From assembly GCA_035541735.1 (NCBI GenBank), contig DATKMS010000294.1, forward strand, positions 34,395-98,394: a stretch of DNA of 64,000 bases, written 5' to 3'. Shown here in pieces: positions 33,729-41,967 of the stretch. Under the pieces are notes generated by a model. It was not told the origin of the DNA. It saw only the letters and a program-made list of their open reading frames with translations, and made no database searches. Every line of letters starts with the position of its first letter. Positions within the stretch are counted from its first letter, which is position 1. The stretch comes from DATKMS01 sp035541735. Its GTDB lineage: Bacteria; Desulfobacterota; Binatia; HRBIN30. The translations under genes were made by a program, and so were the position numbers.

Positions 33729-34236
33729 CAGCGGCGCACTGTAGCAAGGTGGGGGGAGTTCGGACAGAGATCCGAGAGGAGGAGCTCGTGATCCCTGTCC
33801 GAACGGGGAGACTTACGGAGCAGAGTTGTGAGGGGTGATGCGGCGCACGCCGACAAGCGGCGTCCACCGCAAAGAATGGCGCGCAACCACGGGCCACGCC
33901 GACTGCATGAGGCAACCAGTATTGCTACGGGCGAAAGGCTTCATCACGCGAACTCAACTACCATTCGAAATGGCAGTGGCGCTTTACAGCGCAGCATGCC
34001 GATGATCCGACCATCGCGTCGCACCGAATATGCCTGCCAGTGCGGGAGCCACGTCAGCTTGACCATTTGCGCATTCCTCTCGGTACAAGGCCAAAGCACT
34101 CAGCGTGCCAGATGGATTGCGGTGCGTTGTCTTTAGCTACTGACCATGAGAGGCTGCAAGATGCCCAAGTTGTGTGCGATAAATTGCAAGAGGAATGACC
34201 AGAAGTAGTCAGAACGTTGATGTTGTGACGTTCAGG
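33729..34236. other. 508-nt region with no established gene
   Basis: This gap between the alcohol dehydrogenase and the acyltransferase genes holds only short open frames. The best is a 40-codon minus-strand frame listed separately. GC content drops in the middle and right part, with no terminator hairpin or repeat recognised. It may be the remnant of a lost gene. Confidence 0.4.
33944..34066 (-). CDS. Candidate 40-aa ORF, weak
   Basis: An ATG preceded by GAGAGGAA at 7-nt spacing starts a 40-residue frame. The peptide (MVKLTWLPHWQAYSVRRDGR then IIGMLRCKAPLPFRMVVEFA) has a beta-hairpin-like alternation and no GC-noise bias, which is the main argument for it. It resembles a short remnant of a larger protein. 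No family recognised. Confidence 0.28.
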   Translation of the reverse strand: MVKLTWLPHWQAYSVRRDGRIIGMLRCKAPLPFRMVVEFA

Positions 34237-34947
34237 TCACGCTCCTGGAGGCCCCAGGCGGTTTTCCATCGCGGCCCGTGTCCGTTCAACGAGGATCGGA
34301 ACATCTTCCGCGGTCCGGTCCATCGTTGCGATCGGCGGGTCGACATAGAGGTGCAGAACCGCGACCGAACGGGCCGGCCCGGGTCGCCGGCGCTCGACGG
34401 CCGTGAGCGGCACGACCGGAATGCCCGCATGGACAGCCAGATGAAAGCCCCCCGAGCGGAACGGGAGAAGGGCCAGGTCCTCGTGGTGCTTGCCCTCGGG
34501 AAACACCAGCACGGAGAGGCCGCTGTGCAGCTTGTCGGCTGCCGCATTGAGCGTGGCAATGGCGCGCGGCGTGCGGCGCGTGTCGATGAAGATGTGGCCG
34601 GCCAGCAGCCCGATCCATGCGAACACCGGAATCTTGCGCAGCTTGATGCCGAGCACCGCTCGCCATTGCAATGGGATGCCCGCCGCGACTGCGTAGCCCG
34701 CGAAGTGCGAATTGTGGTTGATCATCAGCACATACGATTGATTCCGCCGCAAGTGCTCGAGGCCGTGTACGCGCAGCCGGACACCACATGACCACAGGAT
34801 CATACGGCCCCAGAAGCGCGCGTGCAGGCGGTGGCCGATGCGATGCGAGCCGGTGAGCAGGGTGACGATGAGCGACGAGGGGAACACGACGAGGGTCCAC
34901 AGGCCGATCATCGTGTATACCCAAACGAGGTACAGTCCGCGCCGCAT
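34237..34947 (-). CDS. PlsC-like 1-acyl-glycerol-phosphate acyltransferase, altered active site
   Basis: A 236-residue LPLAT-family protein with an N-terminal hydrophobic anchor (about 7-32). The family would use acyl-CoA or acyl-ACP to acylate lysophosphatidic acid. Motif III is FPEGKHH and GHIFIDTRRTPRA is present. Motif I is odd: it reads NHNSHFA where NHxSxxD is expected, so the catalytic Asp of HX4D is Ala (codon GCG). Activity may be lost or changed. It starts in a 1-nt TGATG overlap with the upstream secreted-protein gene, third in the operon led by the hybrid kinase. Confidence 0.85.
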   Translation of the reverse strand: MRRGLYLVWVYTMIGLWTLVVFPSSLIVTLLTGSHRIGHRLHARFWGRMILWSCGVRLRVHGLEHLRRNQSYVLMINHNSHFAGYAVAAGIPLQWRAVLGIKLRKIPVFAWIGLLAGHIFIDTRRTPRAIATLNAAADKLHSGLSVLVFPEGKHHEDLALLPFRSGGFHLAVHAGIPVVPLTAVERRRPGPARSVAVLHLYVDPPIATMDRTAEDVPILVERTRAAMENRLGPPGA

Positions 34948-36197
34948 CAGTGGACGCGTACGGTAGGCCGCTTGTCGAGCGCACGCAACTCTGCTTCCGG
35001 CTGATCGAGTTGTGCGCCGTGCAGAATCCAGGCGTGGCTACTGAGGTGCACATCGCCGGCGGGCAGGGCGCCGGCGTGGTGGTAGAAAAAGCCGTGGTCG
35101 CCGATCTCGCCGGGACGGCCTTCCGGCGGATCGGCGTGCCGGCGTTCGTCCCGATAGTAGAGCGTGACGTCGCCTGCGACCTCGTCGGGGGCTTCCAGCC
35201 AGCCGAGTAGCCCGGTGTCGCCGCGTCGCAGCAGATACCAGCTGATCGGCTGCGTGCCGCTACGGCTGCCGCCGTGCCCGTCGACGACGATGGCAGGCAG
35301 CAGGTCGGGCGCGCTCGCAAACGTCAAGTCGCCGGCTGCTTCACTGAGATCCATGCTGATGCGCAATGTCACGCTCCGCGTCAGCACGCGCGCCGTGGGC
35401 GTCAACCGCACGGTTGTCGGGAGGACGAATCCGTGCGGGTAGAAGATGAAGTTGTCGCGCACCGGCGGGCTGTACAGGCCGAAGAGCATGCGGCCGCGCA
35501 CTTCACACTCGCGAATGATGCGCAGCGGACCAATGTGCCAGCCGGTGGTGCGCACGCGCACGTCTTCCTCTGTGCGCCCAATGTGGCCGATGCCGAGCGC
35601 GAGGTCGACGTCGAGCCGCGCCTTGCTACGGTCGAGAATGTTGGGGTTGCGATCCGGATCGCCGAGCACGAGCGTGTCGACCACCGGCGTGCCGTCGCGG
35701 CGAAAGCCGATCAGGTAGTCTTGTCCGCGAACACGATCGGCGGCGGCGTCATACGAGAGCAGGGGCGGCAGCCCTGCCGGTGTGCCGCGAGCAAGATAGA
35801 ACCAGCGGCGGTTGTCGTCCGTGCTGACGACCTCGATCTCCGTGCTCTGCGGTGGCGCGGGCTCCAAGCGCTCCCCGCCTTCGTCGACCAAGAGGAGCAC
35901 GAGATCGTCGTCACCGATTCCGGGGGACATGGCCGGGTGCGGTTCATCACCAGCTTCGAAGACGTATTGCCAGCGACCGTCGTTGGTGCGCCTGCGTTGA
36001 TCGATTTGCACGTGGACGGGGGTTGGCCTGCCTCCACGAATCGCCAGAGCGGTGACGTCCCCAGCTGGCAGGCCGAGGAGGCGGGGCAGCTGGTCGCCGC
36101 TGATGGCGACCAGGTCCGCTGGGACCTCGTGAGCATGAACCGTGTGCCCGAGCAGCACCGACAGGAGAACGCCAAGGAGCCGCGCGCGGGCTGCCAC
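34947..36197 (-). CDS. Secreted beta-rich protein of unknown function, kinase operon
   Basis: A 416-residue protein starting with GTG directly after the hybrid kinase stop, with no gap. A signal peptide covers residues 1-22 (LLGVLLSVLLGHTVHAHE). The mature part is beta-rich with repeated segments such as DDDLVLLLVDEGGERL, WFYLARGTP, DNFIFYPHGFVLPTTVRL and LGWLEAPDEVAGDVTLYYRD, suggesting a periplasmic or surface sandwich/propeller fold. No family recognised. Its place between a sensor kinase and an acyltransferase suggests a role in envelope sensing or modification (inference). Confidence 0.68.
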   Translation of the reverse strand: MAARARLLGVLLSVLLGHTVHAHEVPADLVAISGDQLPRLLGLPAGDVTALAIRGGRPTPVHVQIDQRRRTNDGRWQYVFEAGDEPHPAMSPGIGDDDLVLLLVDEGGERLEPAPPQSTEIEVVSTDDNRRWFYLARGTPAGLPPLLSYDAAADRVRGQDYLIGFRRDGTPVVDTLVLGDPDRNPNILDRSKARLDVDLALGIGHIGRTEEDVRVRTTGWHIGPLRIIRECEVRGRMLFGLYSPPVRDNFIFYPHGFVLPTTVRLTPTARVLTRSVTLRISMDLSEAAGDLTFASAPDLLPAIVVDGHGGSRSGTQPISWYLLRRGDTGLLGWLEAPDEVAGDVTLYYRDERRHADPPEGRPGEIGDHGFFYHHAGALPAGDVHLSSHAWILHGAQLDQPEAELRALDKRPTVRVH

Positions 36198-39143
36198 TCA
36201 AGCCACCGCGAGCTCTTCCAGTTCCGCAAGCATCGCCAGGAGCCGAGTCATTTCCTCTTCCAGCGCCGCGCTGGCCGCGGCGGCATCGGCCAGGTCTTCG
36301 CTGCGCCCTAGCATCTCCAGCCGTTGCGCCGCTTCGACGACGCGGCCCGCCGCGAAGTTGCTGGCCGCTCCCTTGAGTGTGTGCGCTGCACGTTCCAACG
36401 CTGCCGCATTGCGATCGGCGACTGCGGCCTGGATCGCCGCGAGCAGGCGCGGACAGTCGGCGCGAAATAGCTCCACGAGGTGCCGGATGAGCTGCGCATT
36501 CCCACCCAGACGTTGCATGCACAGGGCGCGGTCCAGGATCTCGCGTGCCGCCAGGGTACTCGGAGGCGGAGCCTCGACGCGGCGTGCCTTCCCAGCCTGG
36601 CAACGTGTCAATGCGGCTGCGAGGGCGTCGAGCGTGACGGGCTTTCGCAGGTAGTCATCCATGCCGGCTGCGAGGCAACGTTCGCGATCACCGTCCATGG
36701 CGTTGGCCGTGAGCGCGATGATCGGGGTGTGCCCACCGTGACGGCGTTCGTCCTGCCGGATATGTTCCGTGGCTGCGAAGCCGTCCATCTCCGGCATGCG
36801 ACAGTCCATCAGGATGGCGCTGTATGGGATGCGGGACAGCGCTTCAATCGCCTCGACGCCATTGGCGACGACGTCGGCGCGATACCCCAGCTTTTCGAGA
36901 AGGTGAACGATCACCTTCTGGTTGACGGCGTTGTCCTCAGCGACGAGCACGGGAACCCGCGGTGTGGCGTCCAGTGTCGCAGCGGCGACGGTCGCTCCCC
37001 GCCCCGGCGGCGCAGCAGCGGCCGCCGGGGCGGTGGTGCTGAGCGACTTGGCGCGTGAGGGTGCGGCCGCCAGGCCCCCCCCTTGCTTCTCGAGCCACAC
37101 CGTGAACCAGAAGGTGCTGCCCTTGCCAGGTTCGCTGTCGACGCCGAGCTCGCCCGCCATCATGTGGGTGAGCTGCTGGCAGATGGCGAGCCCCAATCCC
37201 GTTCCCCCGTACTTGCGCGTCGTCGATGCGTCGGCCTGGGAGAACGGCTGAAAAAGGCGTTCGCGTACCTGCGGTGAGATACCGATACCGGTATCAGAAA
37301 CCTCGGTGCGCAGGCTCACCGCCGACCTGGTCTCTGCCACCTGCTTGACGCGCAGGACCACTTCGCCCGTCTCCGTGAACTTGATGGCGTTGCTCAGCAG
37401 GTTGGTGAGGATCTGGCGCAGGCGACCGGGGTCACCGCGCAGCGCAGGGAGGACGTCATGGTAGATCAGCACTGCCAGTTCGAGATGCTTGCGCCGCGCC
37501 GCCTCCGCGAACAGGTCGATGACCTCACGCACGATCTGCCGCAAATCGAAGTCGACGACGTCGAGTTCCAATTTGCCGGCCTCGATCTTGGAAAAATCGA
37601 GGATGTCGTTGATGATGCCGAGCAACGTCTCGCCGGAGCTGCGAATCGTTTCGGCATAGTCACGTTGCTGTGGCGTAAGCGGAGTGTCCAGCAGCAGTCC
37701 GGTCATGCCGATGATACCGTTCATCGGCGTGCGGATTTCATGGCTGACGGTGGCAAGGAACTCACTCTTGGTGCGGTCGGCTGCTTCGGCGAGATCCTTC
37801 GCGGCCGCCAGTTCCTCCTCGGCACGCTTGCGGCGGGTGATGTCGCGCAGCACTCCTTCGACGCCGACGGCACCACCCTCCGGATCACGCAACAGCCGCG
37901 CTGTCGCCGACACCGGAATGGGATGGCCATGCGCGTCCTGGAGCGTGATCTCGAAGTCGCGCACGTACGTGTCTTCGGTCAGCGCCGCAATGTACCGCCT
38001 GCGCTCTGCCGGGTTCTTATACAGCCTGGCCACGTCGGCGCCGATCAACTCGTCGACGTGATAGCCGTAACGCTGCACCGACGGACTGATGCGTTGGATC
38101 CTGCCCTGCAGGTCGGTGCGATAGAAGACATCTTGCAGATGCTCGAAAATGTCGCGGAGATCTTGTTCGCTGGCGCGCACATTTTGTTCGGTGCGCTTGC
38201 GCTCTGTGATATCGCGCAACATTCCCTCGACACCAATCGGTGTGCCAGCTTCATTGAAAAGCACCCGGACGTTAGTGGATACGGGGATGAGGGTGCCGTC
38301 GCCGGCGCGCAGGGTGAGCTCGAAATCGCGTAAGCTGCCGCGTTCGAGCAGCAAGGCGATGTTGCGCTCGCGCACTGCGGGGTCGGGGTAGAGGGCGGCA
38401 ACGTTACGTCCGATGAGATCGCCGACTCGGTAGCCGTAACGTTCGACCGATGGGCTGATCATCTGCAGCGTGCCCTGCAAGTCGGTGCGATAGAAGATAT
38501 CTTCCAGATGTTCGAAGATGCCGCGAAAGTTCTGCTCGCTCTGACGCAACGTTCTGAGCGTCTGCTGGCGTTGGCGATTCTCGCGCTCGAGGGCGGCGCG
38601 CCGCCGCTCGAACTCATAGGCGATAAACGCCGACTCGGCCAAAGCGACCACGACTGCAAACGTCACGTAGTGCAACGGACCGAGGGCGCTGCCGGTGACC
38701 AGGTAGGCGTTGGCGGCGATGGCCGCGCCGGTCATGGCAGCGGTGGTGAGCTGCGGCCACAGCCCCCAGGGTAAGAGCGCACCCGTGAGCATCACGCCCG
38801 TCACACCCAAGATGGTTGTCGGTATTGTTTCGCGCGTCACCACGCCTGACGCAGCCGTCATCGCCGCCGCGACGGCGACGGTCACCAGGCCCACGCTGAT
38901 GGTCCATGTGCGGCCGGTCCGCATGCGGAGCGCGACGAATGCACTGATGACGGTGATCACCTGGCAGAGCTTCAAGAGCCACAGCGGAACGAGTAGCGAA
39001 CGCTCCAATGCAAGGTCGCCGATCGCAAAGACGAGGTTCGAGGCCAGCAGGATCCAGAGCCCGATCCGGATGCGATCGACCAAGGGCTGCGTTTGCGCGT
39101 CGCTCACCGGGCCGTCCGAGCCCTTGGAGGTGCTGCTCACCAT
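36198..39143 (-). CDS. Hybrid sensor histidine kinase (MASE-like TM, PAS-PAS-HisKA-HATPase-REC-HPt)
   Basis: A 981-residue hybrid kinase. Five to six transmembrane helices (about 28-172) form the sensor; two near-duplicate PAS domains follow (about 202-318 and 325-441). H468 (ATVSHEIRTP) is the phosphoacceptor; ATPase boxes are NLLSNAIKF, DTGIGI (617-622) and GGTGLGL. The receiver domain (730-850) has D780 (ILMDCRMP) and the C-terminal HPt has H921 (HTLKGAAS). So it contains a full intramolecular phosphorelay. It is divergent from a sigma54 activator, its likely partner, and leads an operon with a secreted protein and a PlsC-like enzyme. Confidence 0.93.
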   Translation of the reverse strand: MVSSTSKGSDGPVSDAQTQPLVDRIRIGLWILLASNLVFAIGDLALERSLLVPLWLLKLCQVITVISAFVALRMRTGRTWTISVGLVTVAVAAAMTAASGVVTRETIPTTILGVTGVMLTGALLPWGLWPQLTTAAMTGAAIAANAYLVTGSALGPLHYVTFAVVVALAESAFIAYEFERRRAALERENRQRQQTLRTLRQSEQNFRGIFEHLEDIFYRTDLQGTLQMISPSVERYGYRVGDLIGRNVAALYPDPAVRERNIALLLERGSLRDFELTLRAGDGTLIPVSTNVRVLFNEAGTPIGVEGMLRDITERKRTEQNVRASEQDLRDIFEHLQDVFYRTDLQGRIQRISPSVQRYGYHVDELIGADVARLYKNPAERRRYIAALTEDTYVRDFEITLQDAHGHPIPVSATARLLRDPEGGAVGVEGVLRDITRRKRAEEELAAAKDLAEAADRTKSEFLATVSHEIRTPMNGIIGMTGLLLDTPLTPQQRDYAETIRSSGETLLGIINDILDFSKIEAGKLELDVVDFDLRQIVREVIDLFAEAARRKHLELAVLIYHDVLPALRGDPGRLRQILTNLLSNAIKFTETGEVVLRVKQVAETRSAVSLRTEVSDTGIGISPQVRERLFQPFSQADASTTRKYGGTGLGLAICQQLTHMMAGELGVDSEPGKGSTFWFTVWLEKQGGGLAAAPSRAKSLSTTAPAAAAAPPGRGATVAAATLDATPRVPVLVAEDNAVNQKVIVHLLEKLGYRADVVANGVEAIEALSRIPYSAILMDCRMPEMDGFAATEHIRQDERRHGGHTPIIALTANAMDGDRERCLAAGMDDYLRKPVTLDALAAALTRCQAGKARRVEAPPPSTLAAREILDRALCMQRLGGNAQLIRHLVELFRADCPRLLAAIQAAVADRNAAALERAAHTLKGAASNFAAGRVVEAAQRLEMLGRSEDLADAAAASAALEEEMTRLLAMLAELEELAVA

Positions 39144-39242
39144 GCTCTCTCTTGTAGCACAGGAGGCAATGCGAAGTGGGCAGTGGCCCCGTGCCGCGTA
39201 TGCAACCCCATGGACATGCAGTTCCAGCGGTGTCGTCTCCGG

Positions 39243-39258
39243 GCACCTGGTGTGCCAA
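39243..39258 (-). promoter_or_regulatory. Candidate sigma54 (-24/-12) promoter for the hybrid kinase operon
   Basis: Read on the minus strand, TTGGCACACCAGGTGC has the perfect -24 block (TTGGCAC) and the invariant GC of the -12 block 10 nt after GG; the -12 block is GTGC rather than TTGC. Transcription would begin near 39231, about 88 nt before the kinase ATG. Two palindromes lie 50-130 bp upstream, the usual place for enhancer sites, and the divergent gene encodes a sigma54 activator. Confidence 0.5.
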
Positions 39259-39305
39259 GCGCACCCCCCTTCCGCGTCGGCGCCCGGCGTCCTCCCGCCA
39301 AGGGC

Positions 39306-39326
39306 TGAGACAGCCGCACTGTCTCA
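39306..39326. promoter_or_regulatory. Palindrome 1: TGAGACAG-N5-CTGTCTCA
   Basis: A perfect inverted repeat with 8-bp arms (39306-39313 and 39319-39326). It shares the GAGACAG core with the second palindrome 45 bp away. Placement between the divergent kinase and sigma54-activator genes suggests an upstream activating sequence bound by that activator. Confidence 0.65.
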
Positions 39327-39345
39327 TTTGTGTACCGCCGTGTAC

Positions 39346-39375
39346 CGCGAACTGTCTCGGCTGAGACAGTTCGCG
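39346..39375. promoter_or_regulatory. Palindrome 2: 13-bp perfect arms with GAGACAG core
   Basis: Arms CGCGAACTGTCTC (39346-39358) and its exact complement (39363-39375) flank a 4-nt centre. The core is the same CTGTCTC/GAGACAG as in palindrome 1 but in the opposite order of half-sites. It could also form an RNA hairpin in a leader of the activator gene, which starts 61 nt downstream. Confidence 0.7.
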
Positions 39376-39435
39376 CGAGCGTGCGACCAAGCCCTTTGAA
39401 AAACAGCCGGGCACTAAGGTATGAGGGCAGCGAGG

Positions 39436-41166
39436 ATGAAGACCCTGCTCGTCGAAGACGATCCGACAACCCGTTATCTGCTCGAATCCATCCTGAAGGG
39501 ACGCGGGTACGAGGTCACGTCGGTAGGAGATGCCGAGACCGCGTGGCCGTTGTGCCAGCAGAGCGCTTACCCGCTGATCATGCTCGACTGGCTCTTGCCG
39601 GGGATGGATGGGCTGGAGCTGTGCCGCAAGCTCCGCCGCCTGCCCCACGGTGACCGCAGCCTTGTCGTGGTGCTGACGAGCCGCGATCAGCCCGCCGATC
39701 TCCAGGCGGTTCTGGAGGCCGGTGCCGACGACTATCTCACCAAGCCGGTGGATGTCGCACGGCTGACCGTGCGCCTCGCCATCGCCGAGAAACAGGCCGG
39801 CAACTTGCTGCAGCGCAAGCAGGCCGAAGCACAGGTTGCGGCGATGCTCGAACACGTGCAACGCACGCGTGACGATCTGTTGTCCATCCTCAATGAGCTG
39901 CGTGTGGGTAGTGCCATGACCGACGCAGAGGGACGCATCACGTTCCTCAGTCAGACCTGCCAGCCGCTGCTGGGCTGTGACCCGAGGTTGCTCATCGGCA
40001 AGCATTGGCAAACGGTCTGGGCCTTCGAGCCGCACGAACGCGCGCAGCTCGAGGCCCAGCTGGCACAGCCGCCGGCGCGGCGCAGCAAGGTGGCAGCGCA
40101 CCTGCCGACGTCCGGCGGGCGGCACTACTGGGTCGATGTCGAGGTAAAGGACGATCCGCGCGCGGCCGAGCGCAAGATCTTCTTCCTGTACGATATGTCG
40201 GAGGTGCACGATCTGCGGCGCTTGCTCGACGAGGAGGCGCAGTTCCAAGACTTGATCGGCAAGAGCGAGCCGATGGTCCGCATCTACGAACAGATCCGCG
40301 ACGTTGCGCGGGTCGACTCGACGGTGCTGATCGAGGGTGAGACGGGCACCGGCAAGGAACTCGTGGCCCGCGCCATCCACTTCTCGAGCCGCCGCAAGCA
40401 CAAGCCGTTCATAGCCCTGAACTGCGCCGGGTTGACGGACTCGCTGCTCGGCAGCCAGCTCTTCGGCCACCGGCGCGGCGCCTTCACCGGTGCGGTGCAG
40501 GATCACAAGGGTCTGTTCGAAGCCGCCGACGGCGGGACGCTCTTTCTCGACGAGGTTGGTGACATCCCGGCGAACGTTCAGACCAGCCTGCTCCGTGTCC
40601 TGCAAGAGCGTGAGGTCGTTCGGCTGGGCGATTCCAAACCGTTGAAGGTCGACGTGCGTGTGCTGGCCGCGACGCACCACAACCTGGCCGACGACGTCGC
40701 GCGCGGCACGTTTCGTTCAGACCTGCTGTACCGCATCCGTGTCGTGCGCATCCATTTGCCGCCGCTGCAGCAGCGGCGCGAGGACATTCCTCTATTGGTC
40801 AGCCACTTCCTCGGCCAGTGCGGTGCCGCGGCTGGGAAACGCGTCGAGGGTATCAGCAAGGACGCGATGCGGATCCTCCTCAGCTATCGTTGGCCAGGCA
40901 ACGTCCGCGAGCTCAAGAGCGCTGTCGAGTTCGCAATCGTGCGCAGCAAGGGACACGTAATTGAGGCCGGCGATCTACCGGCCGAGATTGTCGCCGGCAA
41001 CCCGCCGCCTGCTGCGCTGGAGGCCGAGGGCGCGGATGAACGCCAGCGTCTCCTTGCGGCCCTCAAAGCCGCACGGGGCAATCGGGTCGCCGCCGCCCGC
41101 CTCCTCGGCATCAGTCGTGCCACGCTCTACCGCCGCCTCGCTGAACTGAACACGCCGGGCAAATAG
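39436..41166 (+). CDS. Sigma54-dependent response regulator (REC-PAS-AAA+-HTH)
   Basis: A 576-residue enhancer-binding protein. The receiver domain (1-120) has D51 as phosphoacceptor and K103 in TKP; a PAS-like domain follows (about 145-255). The AAA+ domain has GETGTGKE (301-308), the sigma54 contact loop GAFTGA (348-353) and FLDEVGD (Walker B, 370-376); a Fis-type HTH ends the protein (NRVAAARLLGISRATLYRRL). It activates sigma54 promoters when phosphorylated, probably by the divergent hybrid kinase. ATG 39436 starts the receiver fold with GAGGG 8 nt upstream; ATG 39421 is the alternative. Confidence 0.94.
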   Translation: MKTLLVEDDPTTRYLLESILKGRGYEVTSVGDAETAWPLCQQSAYPLIMLDWLLPGMDGLELCRKLRRLPHGDRSLVVVLTSRDQPADLQAVLEAGADDYLTKPVDVARLTVRLAIAEKQAGNLLQRKQAEAQVAAMLEHVQRTRDDLLSILNELRVGSAMTDAEGRITFLSQTCQPLLGCDPRLLIGKHWQTVWAFEPHERAQLEAQLAQPPARRSKVAAHLPTSGGRHYWVDVEVKDDPRAAERKIFFLYDMSEVHDLRRLLDEEAQFQDLIGKSEPMVRIYEQIRDVARVDSTVLIEGETGTGKELVARAIHFSSRRKHKPFIALNCAGLTDSLLGSQLFGHRRGAFTGAVQDHKGLFEAADGGTLFLDEVGDIPANVQTSLLRVLQEREVVRLGDSKPLKVDVRVLAATHHNLADDVARGTFRSDLLYRIRVVRIHLPPLQQRREDIPLLVSHFLGQCGAAAGKRVEGISKDAMRILLSYRWPGNVRELKSAVEFAIVRSKGHVIEAGDLPAEIVAGNPPPAALEAEGADERQRLLAALKAARGNRVAAARLLGISRATLYRRLAELNTPGK

Positions 41167-41184
41167 CAGCGGCGCGGACTGTCC

Positions 41185-41967
41185 TCAGGCTGGCGACAGC
41201 GGCGCATGCGGCCCGCCTGGCGGGTGGGCGCGGAGCGTGAAACGCAGAAAGAACTCTTGGTTCCCCTTTGGACCAAGAATCGGCGATGGGTAATCGCCGC
41301 TGCAACTCAACCCCAGACCGACGCCGAACGTACGGATCGCCTCGACGCTGGCGCGCTGCTGTTCGGGATCGCGAACAACGCCACCCTTGCCAACCGCGTC
41401 TTTCCCCACTTCGAACTGCGGCTTCACGAGCGGCAGGATCGCTCCCCCCGTTCGGACGAGGCGAATCGCTGCCGGCAGCACCAGCCGCAATGAGATGAAC
41501 GAGGCGTCGATGACAGCAATGTCGGCCAATTGTGGAAGCCGCGACGGATCGAAGTCGCGGATGTTGGCGCGCTCGAAGAGCGTGACGCGCGGATCGCGGC
41601 GCAGCTTCCAGGCGAACTGCCCGTAGCCGACGTCGATCGCGACCACGTGACGCGCGCCGCGCTGCAATAGACAGTCGGTGAAGCCACCGGTGGAAGCGCC
41701 AATGTCAAGTGCCAGGAGCCCGCGCACGTCGATTTCCCAATGCGACAGGGCAGCGTCGAGTTTGAGGCCGCCGCGGCTGACGAATGGGATGTCGGCGCCA
41801 CGCACCGCCAGCGGCGCGTCGAGGGGAATGAGAGCGCCCGGCTTGTCGATGCGTTGGTCGGCAACCCACACCTCGCCTGCCATCACCAGTCGGCGCGCGC
41901 GCTCGCGGCTGCCGGCCAGGCCGCGGTCGACCAACAGCTTGTCGATGCGGGCACGCTTGGTTCCCAT
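41185..41967 (-). CDS. tlyA: TlyA family rRNA 2'-O-methyltransferase
   Basis: A 260-residue protein with an N-terminal S4 RNA-binding domain (RIDKLLVDRGLAGSRERARRLVMAGEVWV, about 5-60) and an FtsJ-like methyltransferase domain. SAM motif: LALDIGASTGGFTDCLLQRGA; further motifs VAIDVGYGQFAWKL, DIAVIDASFISL and LVKPQFEVGK. Members 2'-O-methylate 16S and/or 23S rRNA. The start overlaps the ispA stop by 1 nt (TGATG). Last gene of the xse-isp operon; convergent with the sigma54 activator at 18 nt. Confidence 0.93.
   Translation of the reverse strand: MGTKRARIDKLLVDRGLAGSRERARRLVMAGEVWVADQRIDKPGALIPLDAPLAVRGADIPFVSRGGLKLDAALSHWEIDVRGLLALDIGASTGGFTDCLLQRGARHVVAIDVGYGQFAWKLRRDPRVTLFERANIRDFDPSRLPQLADIAVIDASFISLRLVLPAAIRLVRTGGAILPLVKPQFEVGKDAVGKGGVVRDPEQQRASVEAIRTFGVGLGLSCSGDYPSPILGPKGNQEFFLRFTLRAHPPGGPHAPLSPA

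Noticed and set aside
35274..36311. A 345-codon plus-strand open frame opposite the secreted-protein gene
   Set aside because: Antisense to a frame with a clean signal peptide and 0-nt junction to the kinase; no supporting features.
38614..40680. A 688-codon minus-strand open frame spanning the kinase/activator region
   Set aside because: It covers the intergenic palindromes and is antisense to the activator; no domain similarity, so it is a shadow of two real genes.
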